Below are positions 8,527 to 17,196 of a stretch of 64,000 nucleotides of DNA, piece after piece. The position numbers and the translations under genes are program-made. Numbering within the stretch: position 1 is the stretch's first letter; every line of letters begins with the position of its first letter. The stretch lies in assembly GCF_001434895.1 (NCBI RefSeq), contig NZ_AZEE01000028.1:496502-560501 (forward strand), in the 5' to 3' direction. This stretch comes from Secundilactobacillus odoratitofui DSM 19909 = JCM 15043. GTDB taxonomy: Bacteria; Bacillota; Bacilli; Lactobacillales; Lactobacillaceae. The notes beneath the pieces were generated by a model. It had not been told where the DNA came from. It ran no database searches and was given only the letters and a program-made list of their open reading frames with translations.

Positions 8527-8720
8527 AATAGCCCTCTCTCATTCATTTAATCGGAGTTTGAAGTTAATTCGCTCAATCAAGGTGTACCCTGATCAAACAT
8601 CATGGCAATTTTCGTCACAGCTCATTAAGTTGCGGCGAGTTCCAAAGTTCTGACTCGAATCGTTATCGCTCGTCAGATCTCACGAAACACCGAATAACTT
8701 CTGTTTCATATCCATCCTAG
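8527..8720 (-). other. Long upstream region of yitT-family gene
   Basis: The 242 bases before this gene hold no open frame. A possible extended -10 element (TGCTAGGAT on the minus strand, near 8718) would give a leader of roughly 180 bases. The clearest structure is TCTGAC ... GTCAGA near 8650-8678 with an inner CGA/TCG pair. No known riboswitch signature was recognised. Confidence 0.35.
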
Positions 8721-8768
8721 CACAACCACCATTGTGATGTTGGTAAAATAAGATTTCTCTACAAACCC

Positions 8769-9308
8769 TTATTTTGATACCGGTTTCTGCCAGTGTTTTT
8801 TAACAAATTCCTCTCGACCACCAGACTCTTCCAGTGCAAACCGCGCTGGATCCTTATGATAAAAGTCCTGATGTTCTTCTTCAGCCTCATAAAATGGTTT
8901 GACGTCTTCAATTTGAGTCACGATTGGCTGATCAAATTTGCCAGAATCAATTAGAGCCTGTTTCGACTTTTCTGCAATTTGGCGCTGGTTATCGTCCTTA
9001 ACAAAAATCACGGGACGGTAGTTATCACCACGATCTTGAAACTGCCCCATTGCATCCGTTGGATCAGTTTGTTGCCAGTAAATCGAAACTAGCTTTTCGT
9101 AGGACATGATTTCGGGGTCGAAAATAATCTTTACAGCTTCTGTATGACCCGTTTCGTGCCGTTTTACTTGATCGTAAGTTGGATTGGCAACGTGTCCACC
9201 AGTGTATCCCGAAATCACTTGGTCGATACCTGGTTGAGTATCAAACGGTTTGACCATGCACCAAAAACACCCACCCGCAAAAATTGCTGTTTCTCGTTGT
9301 TCACTCAT
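8769..9308 (-). CDS. msrA: Peptide-methionine (S)-S-oxide reductase A
   Basis: 179 residues. The active-site motif GGCFWC is at residues 12-17, with Cys14 as the nucleophile, and the [26 protein letters not shown] stretch is the standard substrate-binding region. It repairs oxidised methionine in proteins using thioredoxin. The ATG at 9308 follows GAGGTG; an upstream in-frame ATG at 9365 adds 19 residues without a ribosome site. It is a single-domain MsrA with no fused MsrB, and appears to be a single-gene unit divergent from the T-box operon. Confidence 0.95.
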   Translation of the reverse strand: MSEQRETAIFAGGCFWCMVKPFDTQPGIDQVISGYTGGHVANPTYDQVKRHETGHTEAVKIIFDPEIMSYEKLVSIYWQQTDPTDAMGQFQDRGDNYRPVIFVKDDNQRQIAEKSKQALIDSGKFDQPIVTQIEDVKPFYEAEEEHQDFYHKDPARFALEESGGREEFVKKHWQKPVSK

Positions 9309-9418
9309 ATATTTCACCTCTAAAATTAATGTGTTTATTATACGGCCAATAATAGTAGGCCACAAGTTATAAGTTTGACCACATAACGTGCGTTAGAAAA
9401 AATTTTTCAAAATAGGGC

Positions 9419-9447
9419 TTTACAAATCATGAAAATCCGATTAAGAT
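9419..9447 (+). promoter_or_regulatory. Promoter of T-box-controlled operon
   Basis: TTTACA (9419-9424) and TAAGAT (9442-9447) with a 17-base spacer, placed about 25-30 bases before the first part of the T-box leader. Confidence 0.6.
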
Positions 9448-9474
9448 ACTTTTAAATTAAAAAATAATTAAAAG

Positions 9475-9725
9475 CAATGAAGAGCAAGATTAGACAATTA
9501 TTTCTTTCAGAGAATTCGTGGTTGGTGTAAACGAATAAAAATGATTATCGAAAGTAGGCTCAGAGCTATGAATGCGAATTTTGAGTGTTCATTGGGTGCC
9601 CCCATTATCAAGGCCAGCGAATCCGACTATTGTCGTGCTCGCTAAGGTTGCACTCGTTGCAACATCTCAAGGTGGTACCGTGCATTGCTTTTGCGCCCTT
9701 CGATTTATTTCGAAGGGCGCTTTTC
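9475..9725 (+). promoter_or_regulatory. T-box leader, specifier probably AGU (Ser)
   Basis: A tRNA-sensing T-box riboswitch. The T-box sequence AAGGTGGTACCGTGC is at 9669-9683, followed by a strong terminator (stem 9693-9703 / 9710-9720 with Ts). Upstream, Stem I can be folded: GAGC pairs with GCTC at its base, GACAATTATTT pairs with AAATGATTATC above, leaving the internal loop GAA-AGT-A at 9550-9556. In known T-boxes the codon after GAA and before A is the specifier, here AGT for serine. The UGGU bulge would pair best with a tRNA whose discriminator is A, while tRNA-Ser normally has G; however the Asp T-box in this window shows the same UGGU. Serine is therefore likely but not proven. Confidence 0.88.
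9693..9725 (+). terminator. T-box conditional terminator
   Basis: Stem GCGCCCTTCGA / TCGAAGGGCGC with loop TTTATT and a following T-rich stretch; competes with the antiterminator formed by the T-box sequence. Confidence 0.85.
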
Positions 9726-9756
9726 ATTTTTAATATTATTTTAGGAGGTCTTTTCA

Positions 9757-10494
9757 TTGACATTATTTGACTCGCAAGCCCAAGCAACAGGAACTATTAT
9801 TCCTGCAGCCGGCGATGGCAACAGTTTTAAACTACTTAGCACTCAAGCATTCCCCGCCATCTTACTCGATGGCACTTTAACGACCCAGACACTACTAGCT
9901 GAGGACAATCAGGGATTACTTTCCTTATCAGAATATGCCAAATTCTGTCGTGACATGAGTCTAAAGAAAACGACTAGGTTGATTGCAGATTTGCAATCTG
10001 GGTTTGGGAGCCCGCTCAACACTTACTATGCCGCTCAAGAACTTGAGCGCAGTGGCGCCGATATTTTACTGCTTAATGATCAAAAATATCCGGCTCACTC
10101 CACCAAGGATCCCGCTACCACAACACCAGCTGATTTAATTGGCAAGCTCAGAGCTGCCATTGACGGTTTGGATAACCCCAACACGGAAGTTTGGCTGAAA
10201 TTAGAAGGCATTACGAGTTACGGTATCGACGGATTATTAAAACGAATTCACTATGCTAGTAATGCTGGTGCCGATGCCATTGTGTTGGCCCACTGTCAAC
10301 CAGAACAGCTCAACTCAATTCTTGCTCAACAGCCTGAACTGCCGATTCTAGCCACTTATCAATCATCGCAACCCGCCATTGCTGGTTTAGCTGGATGGCT
10401 GGACGATGGCTACCTTGCAATGCAAGCTCAGTCGGCACGCGAATCAGCTCTGAAAACACTTACAAAGGAAGTCTTTGAATATGCTAAAAAATGA
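9757..10494 (+). CDS. Isocitrate lyase/PEP mutase superfamily protein, catalytic residues lost
   Basis: 245 residues, TTG start after AGGAGG (9743-9748). It aligns with the following gene product over the core barrel: IADLQSGFGS matches FADADTGYGD, and LLLNDQKYPAHS matches FIEDQVWPKRCGH. In this protein the second metal-site Asp is Gln, the Glu of IEDQ is Asn, the KRCGH catalytic loop is absent, and the SRTDAR arginine segment is replaced by KLEGIT. It also lacks the C-terminal helices. It is therefore either a non-catalytic partner of the next protein or an enzyme with another reaction. It overlaps the next reading frame start by 14 bases, which suggests coupled translation and a complex. 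Confidence 0.75.
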   Translation: MTLFDSQAQATGTIIPAAGDGNSFKLLSTQAFPAILLDGTLTTQTLLAEDNQGLLSLSEYAKFCRDMSLKKTTRLIADLQSGFGSPLNTYYAAQELERSGADILLLNDQKYPAHSTKDPATTTPADLIGKLRAAIDGLDNPNTEVWLKLEGITSYGIDGLLKRIHYASNAGADAIVLAHCQPEQLNSILAQQPELPILATYQSSQPAIAGLAGWLDDGYLAMQAQSARESALKTLTKEVFEYAKK

Positions 10495-11386
10495 TCGAAT
10501 ACGACAACAATTTCAAAAAATGGTATTAAGTGGCCACATTGTTCGAATGATGGTGGCGCCCGATGCTTTAGCGGCTAAAATTGCCCAATCTTGTGGTGCT
10601 CAGGCCGTGTTTAGCGCTGGTTACGCCACCAGCGCATCCGCACTCGCGATGCCAGATCGAGGGATTAGTGATTTTGGCATGGCCATTGAGCGGTGTCGTG
10701 AAATTATTAATGCGGTTGATATTCCGGTATTTGCTGATGCTGACACCGGCTATGGTGATCTCGCAAACGTCAAACGGACCGTCGAAAGTTATGAAGCAAT
10801 TGGTGCTGCGGGGATTTTCATCGAAGATCAAGTTTGGCCTAAGCGTTGCGGCCACATGGATGGTAAAAAAGTCGAACCAACCGAAGTCTTGGAAGCTAAA
10901 ATTCGAGCTGCCAAGGCAGCTCGGCAGCACGATGATTTTTTGATTATGTCCCGTACTGATGCACGAGCAGTCTACGGCCTAGACGACGCGATTGAACGTA
11001 GTAAACGGTACAAAGCCGCTGGAGCAGATTTGATTTTTATCGAAGCGCCACAAAGCTCAGCCGAATTGGAAACGATTCATGAAGCCTTCCCAAACACACC
11101 AATGATGGCCAACATGATTGAAGATGGCAAAACACCGCTGACTAAAACCGAAGATTTGGAACGACTCGGCTTTAATATCGTTGTCCATCCCAACGCCATG
11201 ACGTACACGCAAACCTATGCTGAAGAACAATTGGTCAAAACCCTCCAACGTGATGGGACAACCAAGGCGTACAAATCTCAGATGATTACCTTCCCCAAAT
11301 TTAATGAGTTTGTAGGGTTAGACGAAGTGAATGCGCGGGATGCAACGTACGCACCCGAAAAAATGGCACAGTATCTCACTGATTAG
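10481..11386 (+). CDS. Isocitrate lyase/methylisocitrate lyase-like carboxylate lyase
   Basis: 301 residues of the isocitrate lyase/PEP phosphonomutase superfamily. The Mg site FADADTGYGD, the IEDQ glutamate, the catalytic loop PKRCGH, the SRTDAR arginine and the MANMIEDGKTP asparagine are all present, which favours a C-C lyase (methylisocitrate lyase, oxaloacetate hydrolase or a related 2-hydroxy-dicarboxylate lyase) over a phosphonomutase. Exact substrate cannot be told. ATG at 10481 with AAAGGA 11 bases before is chosen; TTG at 10475 is an alternative. No other propionate or methylcitrate genes are nearby, so a methylcitrate role is unlikely. Confidence 0.85.
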   Translation: MLKNDRIRQQFQKMVLSGHIVRMMVAPDALAAKIAQSCGAQAVFSAGYATSASALAMPDRGISDFGMAIERCREIINAVDIPVFADADTGYGDLANVKRTVESYEAIGAAGIFIEDQVWPKRCGHMDGKKVEPTEVLEAKIRAAKAARQHDDFLIMSRTDARAVYGLDDAIERSKRYKAAGADLIFIEAPQSSAELETIHEAFPNTPMMANMIEDGKTPLTKTEDLERLGFNIVVHPNAMTYTQTYAEEQLVKTLQRDGTTKAYKSQMITFPKFNEFVGLDEVNARDATYAPEKMAQYLTD

Positions 11387-11422
11387 ATTCATACATACAA
11401 TTAATAGATTGGAGTCCTATTT

Positions 11423-12718
11423 ATGGCAGCAAATTCACTCGGATTAGAATCACAGCTTAACGCAGCACGCGAAACGCCCCTATTTTATAAAGTCTTCCTC
11501 TTAGCCGGCGCCGGCATCATGTTGGACGCTGCGGACGTTTACATTGCCAGTGCGATTAACGGCGCCATGGTCGCCTCCGGTTTCGCGAGTATTCAGGCCG
11601 GATCATTATTTCTTTCAAGCGGCTTCTTAGGTTTATTTTTAGGATCACTGCTTGCTGGTTACATTGGCGACTTTTACGGCCGGAAAAAAGCTTACCAATA
11701 TAATCTGTTACTTTTTGGTGCATTCACGTTATTGTCAGCTATTGCACCCAACATTTTAATTCTGACCATTTTCCGCTTATTCGCAGCCACCGGTCTTGGC
11801 GCCGAAATTGTGACCAGTTACGCCATCGTCAACGAATTTGCACCAATCAAACGCCGGGGCCATTGGTCAGGCATGACCGCCATTGTGGCCAACAGCGGTG
11901 CCCCCCTTACGCTGTTAATTGCGACCTTCATGATTCCAAAGTTTGGCTGGCGCTCAATGTTTCTCTTACTCGGTGCACTAGCGATTCTACTTTGGTTTGC
12001 TCGCCGTCACTTCCCAGAATCTCCTCGTTGGTTACTTGCTAAGGGACGGACCGAGGAAGCCAACACCATTATCAAACAGTTAACCTCACGTGGCTTGTAT
12101 GAAGAAACACGTTCACAAGAACAATCAGGCCAACCCACCAGTCACCTCAGCTTTGGTAAGGGTTTATTCATCGCCATTATCGCAGTCAGTGCAACACTGC
12201 TATGTCAATATACGTTTACAAGTTGGGTGCCAACGTTGCTATTGAAGCGTGGTATTAACATCGTCAGTTCCATTGGTTTCTCAGCAATCATGATGTTAGG
12301 CGCCCCAATCGGATCCGCAATTGGTGCCTTTCTCGCTGATCGAACTGGTCGTAAGAAAGTGATTTTATTCGGTTTTCTGGCAGTCGCCATTTTGGGCGTT
12401 GCATACGCATATGAGACAACCACCATTGGTATCTTGATCAACGGTTTTCTCCTGACTGTAACACTATATATCTTAGTTGCCACCGTAGTTAGTATCTATA
12501 CGAATGAACTCTTCGAAACCAGTCATCGATTCAGAGGGGCTGGCATTGCAAATGGGATTTCAAAACTACTCAACGTGTTGATGCCCACAGTGGTTGCTTT
12601 CATCATTACGGCCGCTTCGCCATCGTTTTTATATTATGGCATTGCCGCCATCGCCATCATCGCGGCGATTGTGATTCAGGTCTGGGGACCAGAAACGGAT
12701 CAAAAAGCCATTAAATAA
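11423..12718 (+). CDS. MFS transporter, metabolite:H+ symporter type
   Basis: 431 residues with about 12 membrane helices in two halves and a cytoplasmic loop near residue 225-245. Motifs of the sugar-porter/aromatic-acid symporter branch are clear: GDFYGRKKAY after helix 2, PESPRWLLAKGRTEEA at the central loop and ADRTGRKKV in the second half. Members carry sugars, aromatic acids, nicotinate or dicarboxylates. As third gene behind the two lyase-family genes and the T-box, it probably imports or exports the carboxylate (or its product) handled by them; this is inference. ATG follows TGGAG. A strong terminator lies downstream. Confidence 0.88.
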   Translation: MAANSLGLESQLNAARETPLFYKVFLLAGAGIMLDAADVYIASAINGAMVASGFASIQAGSLFLSSGFLGLFLGSLLAGYIGDFYGRKKAYQYNLLLFGAFTLLSAIAPNILILTIFRLFAATGLGAEIVTSYAIVNEFAPIKRRGHWSGMTAIVANSGAPLTLLIATFMIPKFGWRSMFLLLGALAILLWFARRHFPESPRWLLAKGRTEEANTIIKQLTSRGLYEETRSQEQSGQPTSHLSFGKGLFIAIIAVSATLLCQYTFTSWVPTLLLKRGINIVSSIGFSAIMMLGAPIGSAIGAFLADRTGRKKVILFGFLAVAILGVAYAYETTTIGILINGFLLTVTLYILVATVVSIYTNELFETSHRFRGAGIANGISKLLNVLMPTVVAFIITAASPSFLYYGIAAIAIIAAIVIQVWGPETDQKAIK

Positions 12719-12788
12719 AGATCGATACTAACCTGTCGCCGCGGTTTTATGGATAAACGAACGGCCGGGTAAATTAAATTATCGGACT

Positions 12789-12832
12789 AAAAAACGCCCA
12801 AATTTCCTTAATTAGAAATTTGGGCGTTTTTT
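12789..12832. terminator. Bidirectional terminator between MFS gene and aspS
   Basis: 18-bp perfect stem AAAAAACGCCCAAATTTC / GAAATTTGGGCGTTTTTT (12789-12806 and 12815-12832), symmetric for both convergent units. Confidence 0.95.
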
Positions 12833-12860
12833 AAATTAAGACTCAGGATTCATTTTGAAA

Positions 12861-14651
12861 TCATTTTTCATCATCTTCTGGCTGCGTCACAAACAAATTC
12901 AAGTCAGTCAATTGTTTGTCTGAAACAGTCGTTGGTGCTGAGGTTAATGGTTCAACCGCCTTTGAGTTCTTAGGGAAGGCAATCACGTCACGAATGTTAC
13001 CGCGTTTAGCGAGTAAACGGGCAAACCGATCCAAGCCGATTGCTAAACCGCCATGAGGTGGAAAACCATAGTCTAACGCATTTAGCAGGTAGCCAAACTG
13101 ATCTTCGGCCCGTTCTTTGGTAAAGCCAAGCGCCTTTAACATCTTCATTTGAAGTTCGCGGGTGTGGATCCGGATTGAACCACCACCTAGTTCGAGACCA
13201 TTCAAAATGATGTCGTAACTTTGTGCATAGGCTTGGTGTGGGTCTTCACCCTCATCCAAGTAGTGTTCGTCACCAGCTTTAGGCATCGTAAATGGATGGT
13301 GAGCTGGTACCCAACGCTTCAAATCTACGTCGTAGTCAAAGAGTGGCCAGTTAACGACCCAGAGGAAGGCAAACTTGGATTCATCGATCAACCCAAGTTC
13401 CTCCGCAATCGTTCGACGCAAGTAATCAAGGGTTTGGGCAACGACTCGCTTTGAATCACAAGCAAACAAGAGCATGTCGCCTGGCTTAGCACCAGTTCGT
13501 TCAGTAATTGCTTTGTATAATTCAGCATTGTCCTTGAAGAACTTCGCGATTGGTCCGGTAAAGTTATCCTCAGTCACCTTCAACCAAGGCAAACCTTTGG
13601 CACCGAAACGATCAATGTGTTCAACAAACTTATCAATGTCTTTGCGTGAATACTTATCAGCGCCTCCTGGTACGGCAATCGCCTTAACTTGACCACCATC
13701 AGCTAAAACGTTGTTAAAGACGTTAAAGCCGAGGTTATCAACTAAGTCACCCAAGTCCTTCAGTTCCATCCCAAAGCGAACGTCAGGTTGATCTGTCCCG
13801 AAGCGCGCCATTGATTCATCCCAGTCAAGCCGTTCAAATGGTAACTTAACGTCGACATCAAGGGTTTCCTTCATAACTTTAGCAATCAAGCCTTCAGTGA
13901 GGTCTTGAATTTCTTCAGCATCAAGGAATGACGTTTCCATATCGATTTGGGTAAATTCAGGTTGACGGTCCCCACGCAAATCTTCGTCACGGAAACAACG
14001 GGCAATCTGGTAGTAACGGTCGAAGCCAGCACCCATTAACAGTTGTTTAAACAGTTGTGGTGATTGTGGTAAGGCGTAAAAATGACCAGGGTAAACACGT
14101 GAAGGCACTAAGTAATCACGGGCACCTTCAGGCGTTGACTTCGTCAAATCAGGCGTTTCAATGTCAATAAAGCCTTCGGAATCAAAGTAACTGTGAACTG
14201 CTTGCGTGATGCGATTACGAATCATCAACCCACGCTGCATTTCTGGCCGACGTAAATCTAAGTAACGGTACTTCAATCGCAATTCGTCAGAAACGTTAAT
14301 GTCATCTTGAATATAAAATGGTGGGTTTTTAGCCTTGTTGAGCAAGTTGATGTCAGTGACCCGCACTTCAATCTTACCAGTCCGCATTTTATCGTTAATT
14401 TCACGTTCGGCTCTGGCGACCACGTGGCCTTTAATTTCAATGACGTATTCATTACGTAACTGATCAGCAACAGCTAAGGCGTCCTTGTCAAATTCTTCAC
14501 TAAATACTAATTGGACAATGCCTTCGCGGTCACGTAAATCGATGAAAATTAAGCCACCTAAATCCCGGCGCTTTTGAACCCAGCCCTTAAGGACAACATC
14601 TTGATCAAGATATTGTTCATCAACGAGGCCGGCATATGTTGTTCGCTTCAT
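12861..14651 (-). CDS. aspS: Aspartyl-tRNA synthetase
   Basis: 596 residues, class II synthetase of the bacterial type: N-terminal OB anticodon-binding domain (to about 110), the catalytic core with [18 protein letters not shown], an inserted GAD domain in the middle, and motif 3 [14 protein letters not shown] near the C-terminus. It charges tRNA-Asp. The ATG reading [10 protein letters not shown] follows GGGAGAAG; upstream in-frame codons would overlap the hisS end. It is co-transcribed with hisS and so sits under the same T-box, whose GAC specifier codes for its own amino acid. Confidence 0.97.
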   Translation of the reverse strand: MKRTTYAGLVDEQYLDQDVVLKGWVQKRRDLGGLIFIDLRDREGIVQLVFSEEFDKDALAVADQLRNEYVIEIKGHVVARAEREINDKMRTGKIEVRVTDINLLNKAKNPPFYIQDDINVSDELRLKYRYLDLRRPEMQRGLMIRNRITQAVHSYFDSEGFIDIETPDLTKSTPEGARDYLVPSRVYPGHFYALPQSPQLFKQLLMGAGFDRYYQIARCFRDEDLRGDRQPEFTQIDMETSFLDAEEIQDLTEGLIAKVMKETLDVDVKLPFERLDWDESMARFGTDQPDVRFGMELKDLGDLVDNLGFNVFNNVLADGGQVKAIAVPGGADKYSRKDIDKFVEHIDRFGAKGLPWLKVTEDNFTGPIAKFFKDNAELYKAITERTGAKPGDMLLFACDSKRVVAQTLDYLRRTIAEELGLIDESKFAFLWVVNWPLFDYDVDLKRWVPAHHPFTMPKAGDEHYLDEGEDPHQAYAQSYDIILNGLELGGGSIRIHTRELQMKMLKALGFTKERAEDQFGYLLNALDYGFPPHGGLAIGLDRFARLLAKRGNIRDVIAFPKNSKAVEPLTSAPTTVSDKQLTDLNLFVTQPEDDEK

Positions 14652-14664
14652 TTTGTCTTCTCCC

Positions 14665-15951
14665 TTAGTCAATGTTTTCGGTTACTTTTGTAAAATCATT
14701 TAACACATCTGTTATTGGTGCTGAAACTTCGTTACCAGACGCCATGTTTTTAACGTGAATCGTCTGAGCGGCTAATTCGGCTTCACCTAATGTCAACGTG
14801 TAGGCGGCATTAAGCCGATCCGCCGTCTTGAACTGAGCCTTTGGTTTCCGGGCCAAATAATCCCGATCAGCCGAGAAGTTTTGCTGTCTAAGCGCTTGAA
14901 CAACTTGTAAAGTTGCGGCATCTGCTTCATCGCCGATACCAACCACGTAAGCATCCAAATGGTGCTCCTCAGGAAATGACACGCCGGTCGCTTCCATCAA
15001 CAGCAATAAGCGTTCCATGCCAAGACCGAACCCAACACCGGAAACTTCCGGACCACCCAGCTCTTCGACTAGGCCGTTATAACGACCACCGGCACACACC
15101 GTGGTGTATCCATGACCCAAGGCCTTAGAGTTAACCATAACCTCAAAAATCGTGTGGTTGTAGTAATCCAAGCCACGAACCATGGTTGAATCAACGTCAA
15201 ACTCGATGCCAAGCGCGGTTAAGAGTGATTTGACCTGCTCAAAATGGGCCTTGGCATCGTCAGTCAAGTAATCCAAGATTGAAGGGGCATCCGCGACAAA
15301 CTTTTGATCCTGCTCATCCTTGCTATCCAATACCCGTAATGGGTTCTTATGGAGTCGAACCTGAGAATCTTCACTGAGTTCATCGAAGTGGGGTTCCAAA
15401 TAATCAATTAATGCTTGGCGATAGGCATCCCGCGATGGTTTGTCGCCTAACGTATTGATGGCCAACCGCATGTCATGAATCCCAAAGTGCTTAAACAGGT
15501 CCATCCCCATTGCAATCACTTCAACATCCAATGCCGGTTCGTCTGAGCCAAACGCTTCCACCCCAATTTGATGGAATTCCCGTAGCCGACCAGACTGAGG
15601 CCGTTCATAACGGTACATCTGACCCATATAATAGGTCTTGAAGGGTTTTTGAACCTCTGGGCCATACAGTTTATTTTCTACGAATGCCCGGACAACACCA
15701 GCGGTGCCTTCAGGTCGTAAACTAATGTGGCGATCACCCTTATCTTTAAAATCATACATTTCTTTCGTGACAATATCAGAAGTGTCACCTGACGTCCGCG
15801 AAAAGACTTCAAAGTTTTCAAATAACGGGGTTCTGATTTCTTCAAAACGATACTTACTAAACACTTCACGGGCAACATTTTCGATATACTGCCAGTGTGA
15901 ACTTTTACCTGGTAAAATATCGGCTGTTCCCTTTGGTCTTTGATAACGCAT
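14665..15951 (-). CDS. hisS: Histidyl-tRNA synthetase
   Basis: 428 residues, class II synthetase. [11 protein letters not shown] at the N-terminus, motif 2 [25 protein letters not shown], and the histidine-specific segments [14 protein letters not shown] and [10 protein letters not shown] are all visible; the C-terminal anticodon-binding domain ends at TENID. The ATG at 15951 follows AAAGGAA at a normal distance. First gene of hisS-aspS, with the gap to aspS only 13 bases. The T-box leader upstream couples its expression to uncharged tRNA-Asp rather than tRNA-His. Confidence 0.97.
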   Translation of the reverse strand: MRYQRPKGTADILPGKSSHWQYIENVAREVFSKYRFEEIRTPLFENFEVFSRTSGDTSDIVTKEMYDFKDKGDRHISLRPEGTAGVVRAFVENKLYGPEVQKPFKTYYMGQMYRYERPQSGRLREFHQIGVEAFGSDEPALDVEVIAMGMDLFKHFGIHDMRLAINTLGDKPSRDAYRQALIDYLEPHFDELSEDSQVRLHKNPLRVLDSKDEQDQKFVADAPSILDYLTDDAKAHFEQVKSLLTALGIEFDVDSTMVRGLDYYNHTIFEVMVNSKALGHGYTTVCAGGRYNGLVEELGGPEVSGVGFGLGMERLLLLMEATGVSFPEEHHLDAYVVGIGDEADAATLQVVQALRQQNFSADRDYLARKPKAQFKTADRLNAAYTLTLGEAELAAQTIHVKNMASGNEVSAPITDVLNDFTKVTENID

Positions 15952-15989
15952 ATAACATTCCTTTCTGATCATCGGCCGGCTTCAAAATA

Positions 15990-16190
15990 AAAAGCACCCT
16001 TGTTTTCACAAGGGTGCTTGGCACGGTACCACCTTAAATTTACTCATCCATAACGTCGGACACGAATAATCACTTATTCACCTCAAAAGTGTCTTCATTA
16101 AACTGCCTGCTATGGTCTTCCATTAACCGGCCACTTTCTGAAAGTCACAGCTTAATTACTTATCTTTATCATCGGTATTTTCAATATTTA
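15990..16190 (-). promoter_or_regulatory. T-box leader of hisS-aspS, specifier GAC (Asp)
   Basis: Read on the minus strand: Stem I with the AGTA loop-E-like motif near its 5' side, then GAA-GAC-A in the specifier loop (GAC at 16093-16091, Asp), the T-box AAGGTGGTACCGTGC at 16035-16021, and a terminator AAGCACCCTTG / CAAGGGTGCTT (about 15992-16019). Asp T-boxes on hisS-aspS are known in lactobacilli. The UGGU bulge faces a G-discriminator tRNA here. Confidence 0.92.
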
Positions 16191-16200
16191 ACTATTTTTA

Positions 16201-16229
16201 AGATTACTCAGTTCTGACCTAAAAGTCAA
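16201..16229 (-). promoter_or_regulatory. Promoter of hisS-aspS T-box operon
   Basis: Minus strand TTGACT (16224-16229) and TAATCT (16201-16206) with a 17-base spacer, immediately before the leader. Confidence 0.7.
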
Positions 16230-16282
16230 GCCAAATTCACGGTCGGATTGTGACAGGTCTACAATTTTTTTGAAAAATAACC

Positions 16283-16288
16283 TATAAT
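16283..16288 (+). promoter_or_regulatory. -10 element of amidase gene
   Basis: Perfect TATAAT 32 bases before the TTG start; the -35 at 17-base spacing would be TACAAT, which is weak. Confidence 0.45.
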
Positions 16289-16319
16289 AATTAGAAAACC
16301 TAAGACAGAGGCAATTAAT

Positions 16320-17171
16320 TTGAAAACTTACCTGAAACAACACTGGCCCCAACTTACCTTGGTCCTGGTTGTTGTCTTAACACTTTCAGTCACCCTTTTT
16401 TTGACTGTTCGACAAGATCGACTGACAACGCCTTTAGCCAACATCAACGTTCGCACCGGCCCTAATATTAACTATCGAACTAAAGCCACGCTTAAAAAGG
16501 GCCAGGCCGTCTACATTGTTAAAAAAACTGATAATTGGTACAAGATTCGCTACGATGATCACCAATTCGGCTGGGTGGCCAGCTGGCTGATTAATCAATC
16601 GACTTCATTGAAAGCGGCAACGAACCTTTCCGAAGCAACCATTGTTTTGGACCCCGGGCACGGCGGCTCCGACTCTGGCGCATTATCGATTGATCAAAAG
16701 CATGATGAGAAGACCTATACCCTGGCCTTAGCCAAACGTGTCGCTAACCGACTTCGTGCCCGTGGTGCACACGTCATCATGACTCGAACGGGTGATCAAT
16801 CCGTTTCTTTAGGTGCTCGGCCAGAACTAGCAACTGACAATCATGCTGATGCCTTCATCAGTTTTCACTTTGATTCCAGTCCCGCTGATAATTTAGGCTC
16901 TGGGTTTACCACCTACTACTATCACAGTAATACGTCACTACAACTTGCCAAAACCATCAATGCCCACCTGACTGGATTGCCATTAACCAATCGAGGTGTA
17001 GAGGTTGGTAACTTTGAAGTCATTCGTGACAACTTACGACCAGCGTTGTTGCTTGAGATGGGCTACATCAACACATCAAAGGACTTCAAGGCGATTTCCA
17101 GTACCAGTTATCAACAACGGGTGGCGCAAGATGTGACAAATGGCCTAGCTGATTATTTTAAAACAAAGTAA
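16320..17171 (+). CDS. N-acetylmuramoyl-L-alanine amidase with SH3 domain
   Basis: 283 residues, TTG start after AGAGG. Residues 12-30 form one uncleaved membrane anchor or signal segment; 35-100 a bacterial SH3 domain (INVRTGPNINYRTKATLKKG...WVASWL); 108-283 an Amidase_3 domain. The zinc and catalytic residues are visible in VLDPGHGGSDSGA, the DEKTY glutamate, ISFHFDS and LLEMGYI. It cleaves the stem peptide from muramic acid in peptidoglycan, outside the membrane. Likely role is wall turnover or daughter cell separation. Confidence 0.92.
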   Translation: MKTYLKQHWPQLTLVLVVVLTLSVTLFLTVRQDRLTTPLANINVRTGPNINYRTKATLKKGQAVYIVKKTDNWYKIRYDDHQFGWVASWLINQSTSLKAATNLSEATIVLDPGHGGSDSGALSIDQKHDEKTYTLALAKRVANRLRARGAHVIMTRTGDQSVSLGARPELATDNHADAFISFHFDSSPADNLGSGFTTYYYHSNTSLQLAKTINAHLTGLPLTNRGVEVGNFEVIRDNLRPALLLEMGYINTSKDFKAISSTSYQQRVAQDVTNGLADYFKTK

Positions 17172-17196
17172 CTTGCAATAAGGGGAAGTGTGTTAA

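Noticed and set aside
8527-8720. Known riboswitch (SAM, Mn, lysine, fluoride, THF) upstream of the YitT-type gene
   Set aside because: None of the remembered core motifs of these classes is present; listed only as an unexplained leader.
10568-10930. 120-codon open frame antisense to the lyase gene
   Set aside because: No ribosome site, and it mirrors the codon pattern of the strong gene on the other strand.
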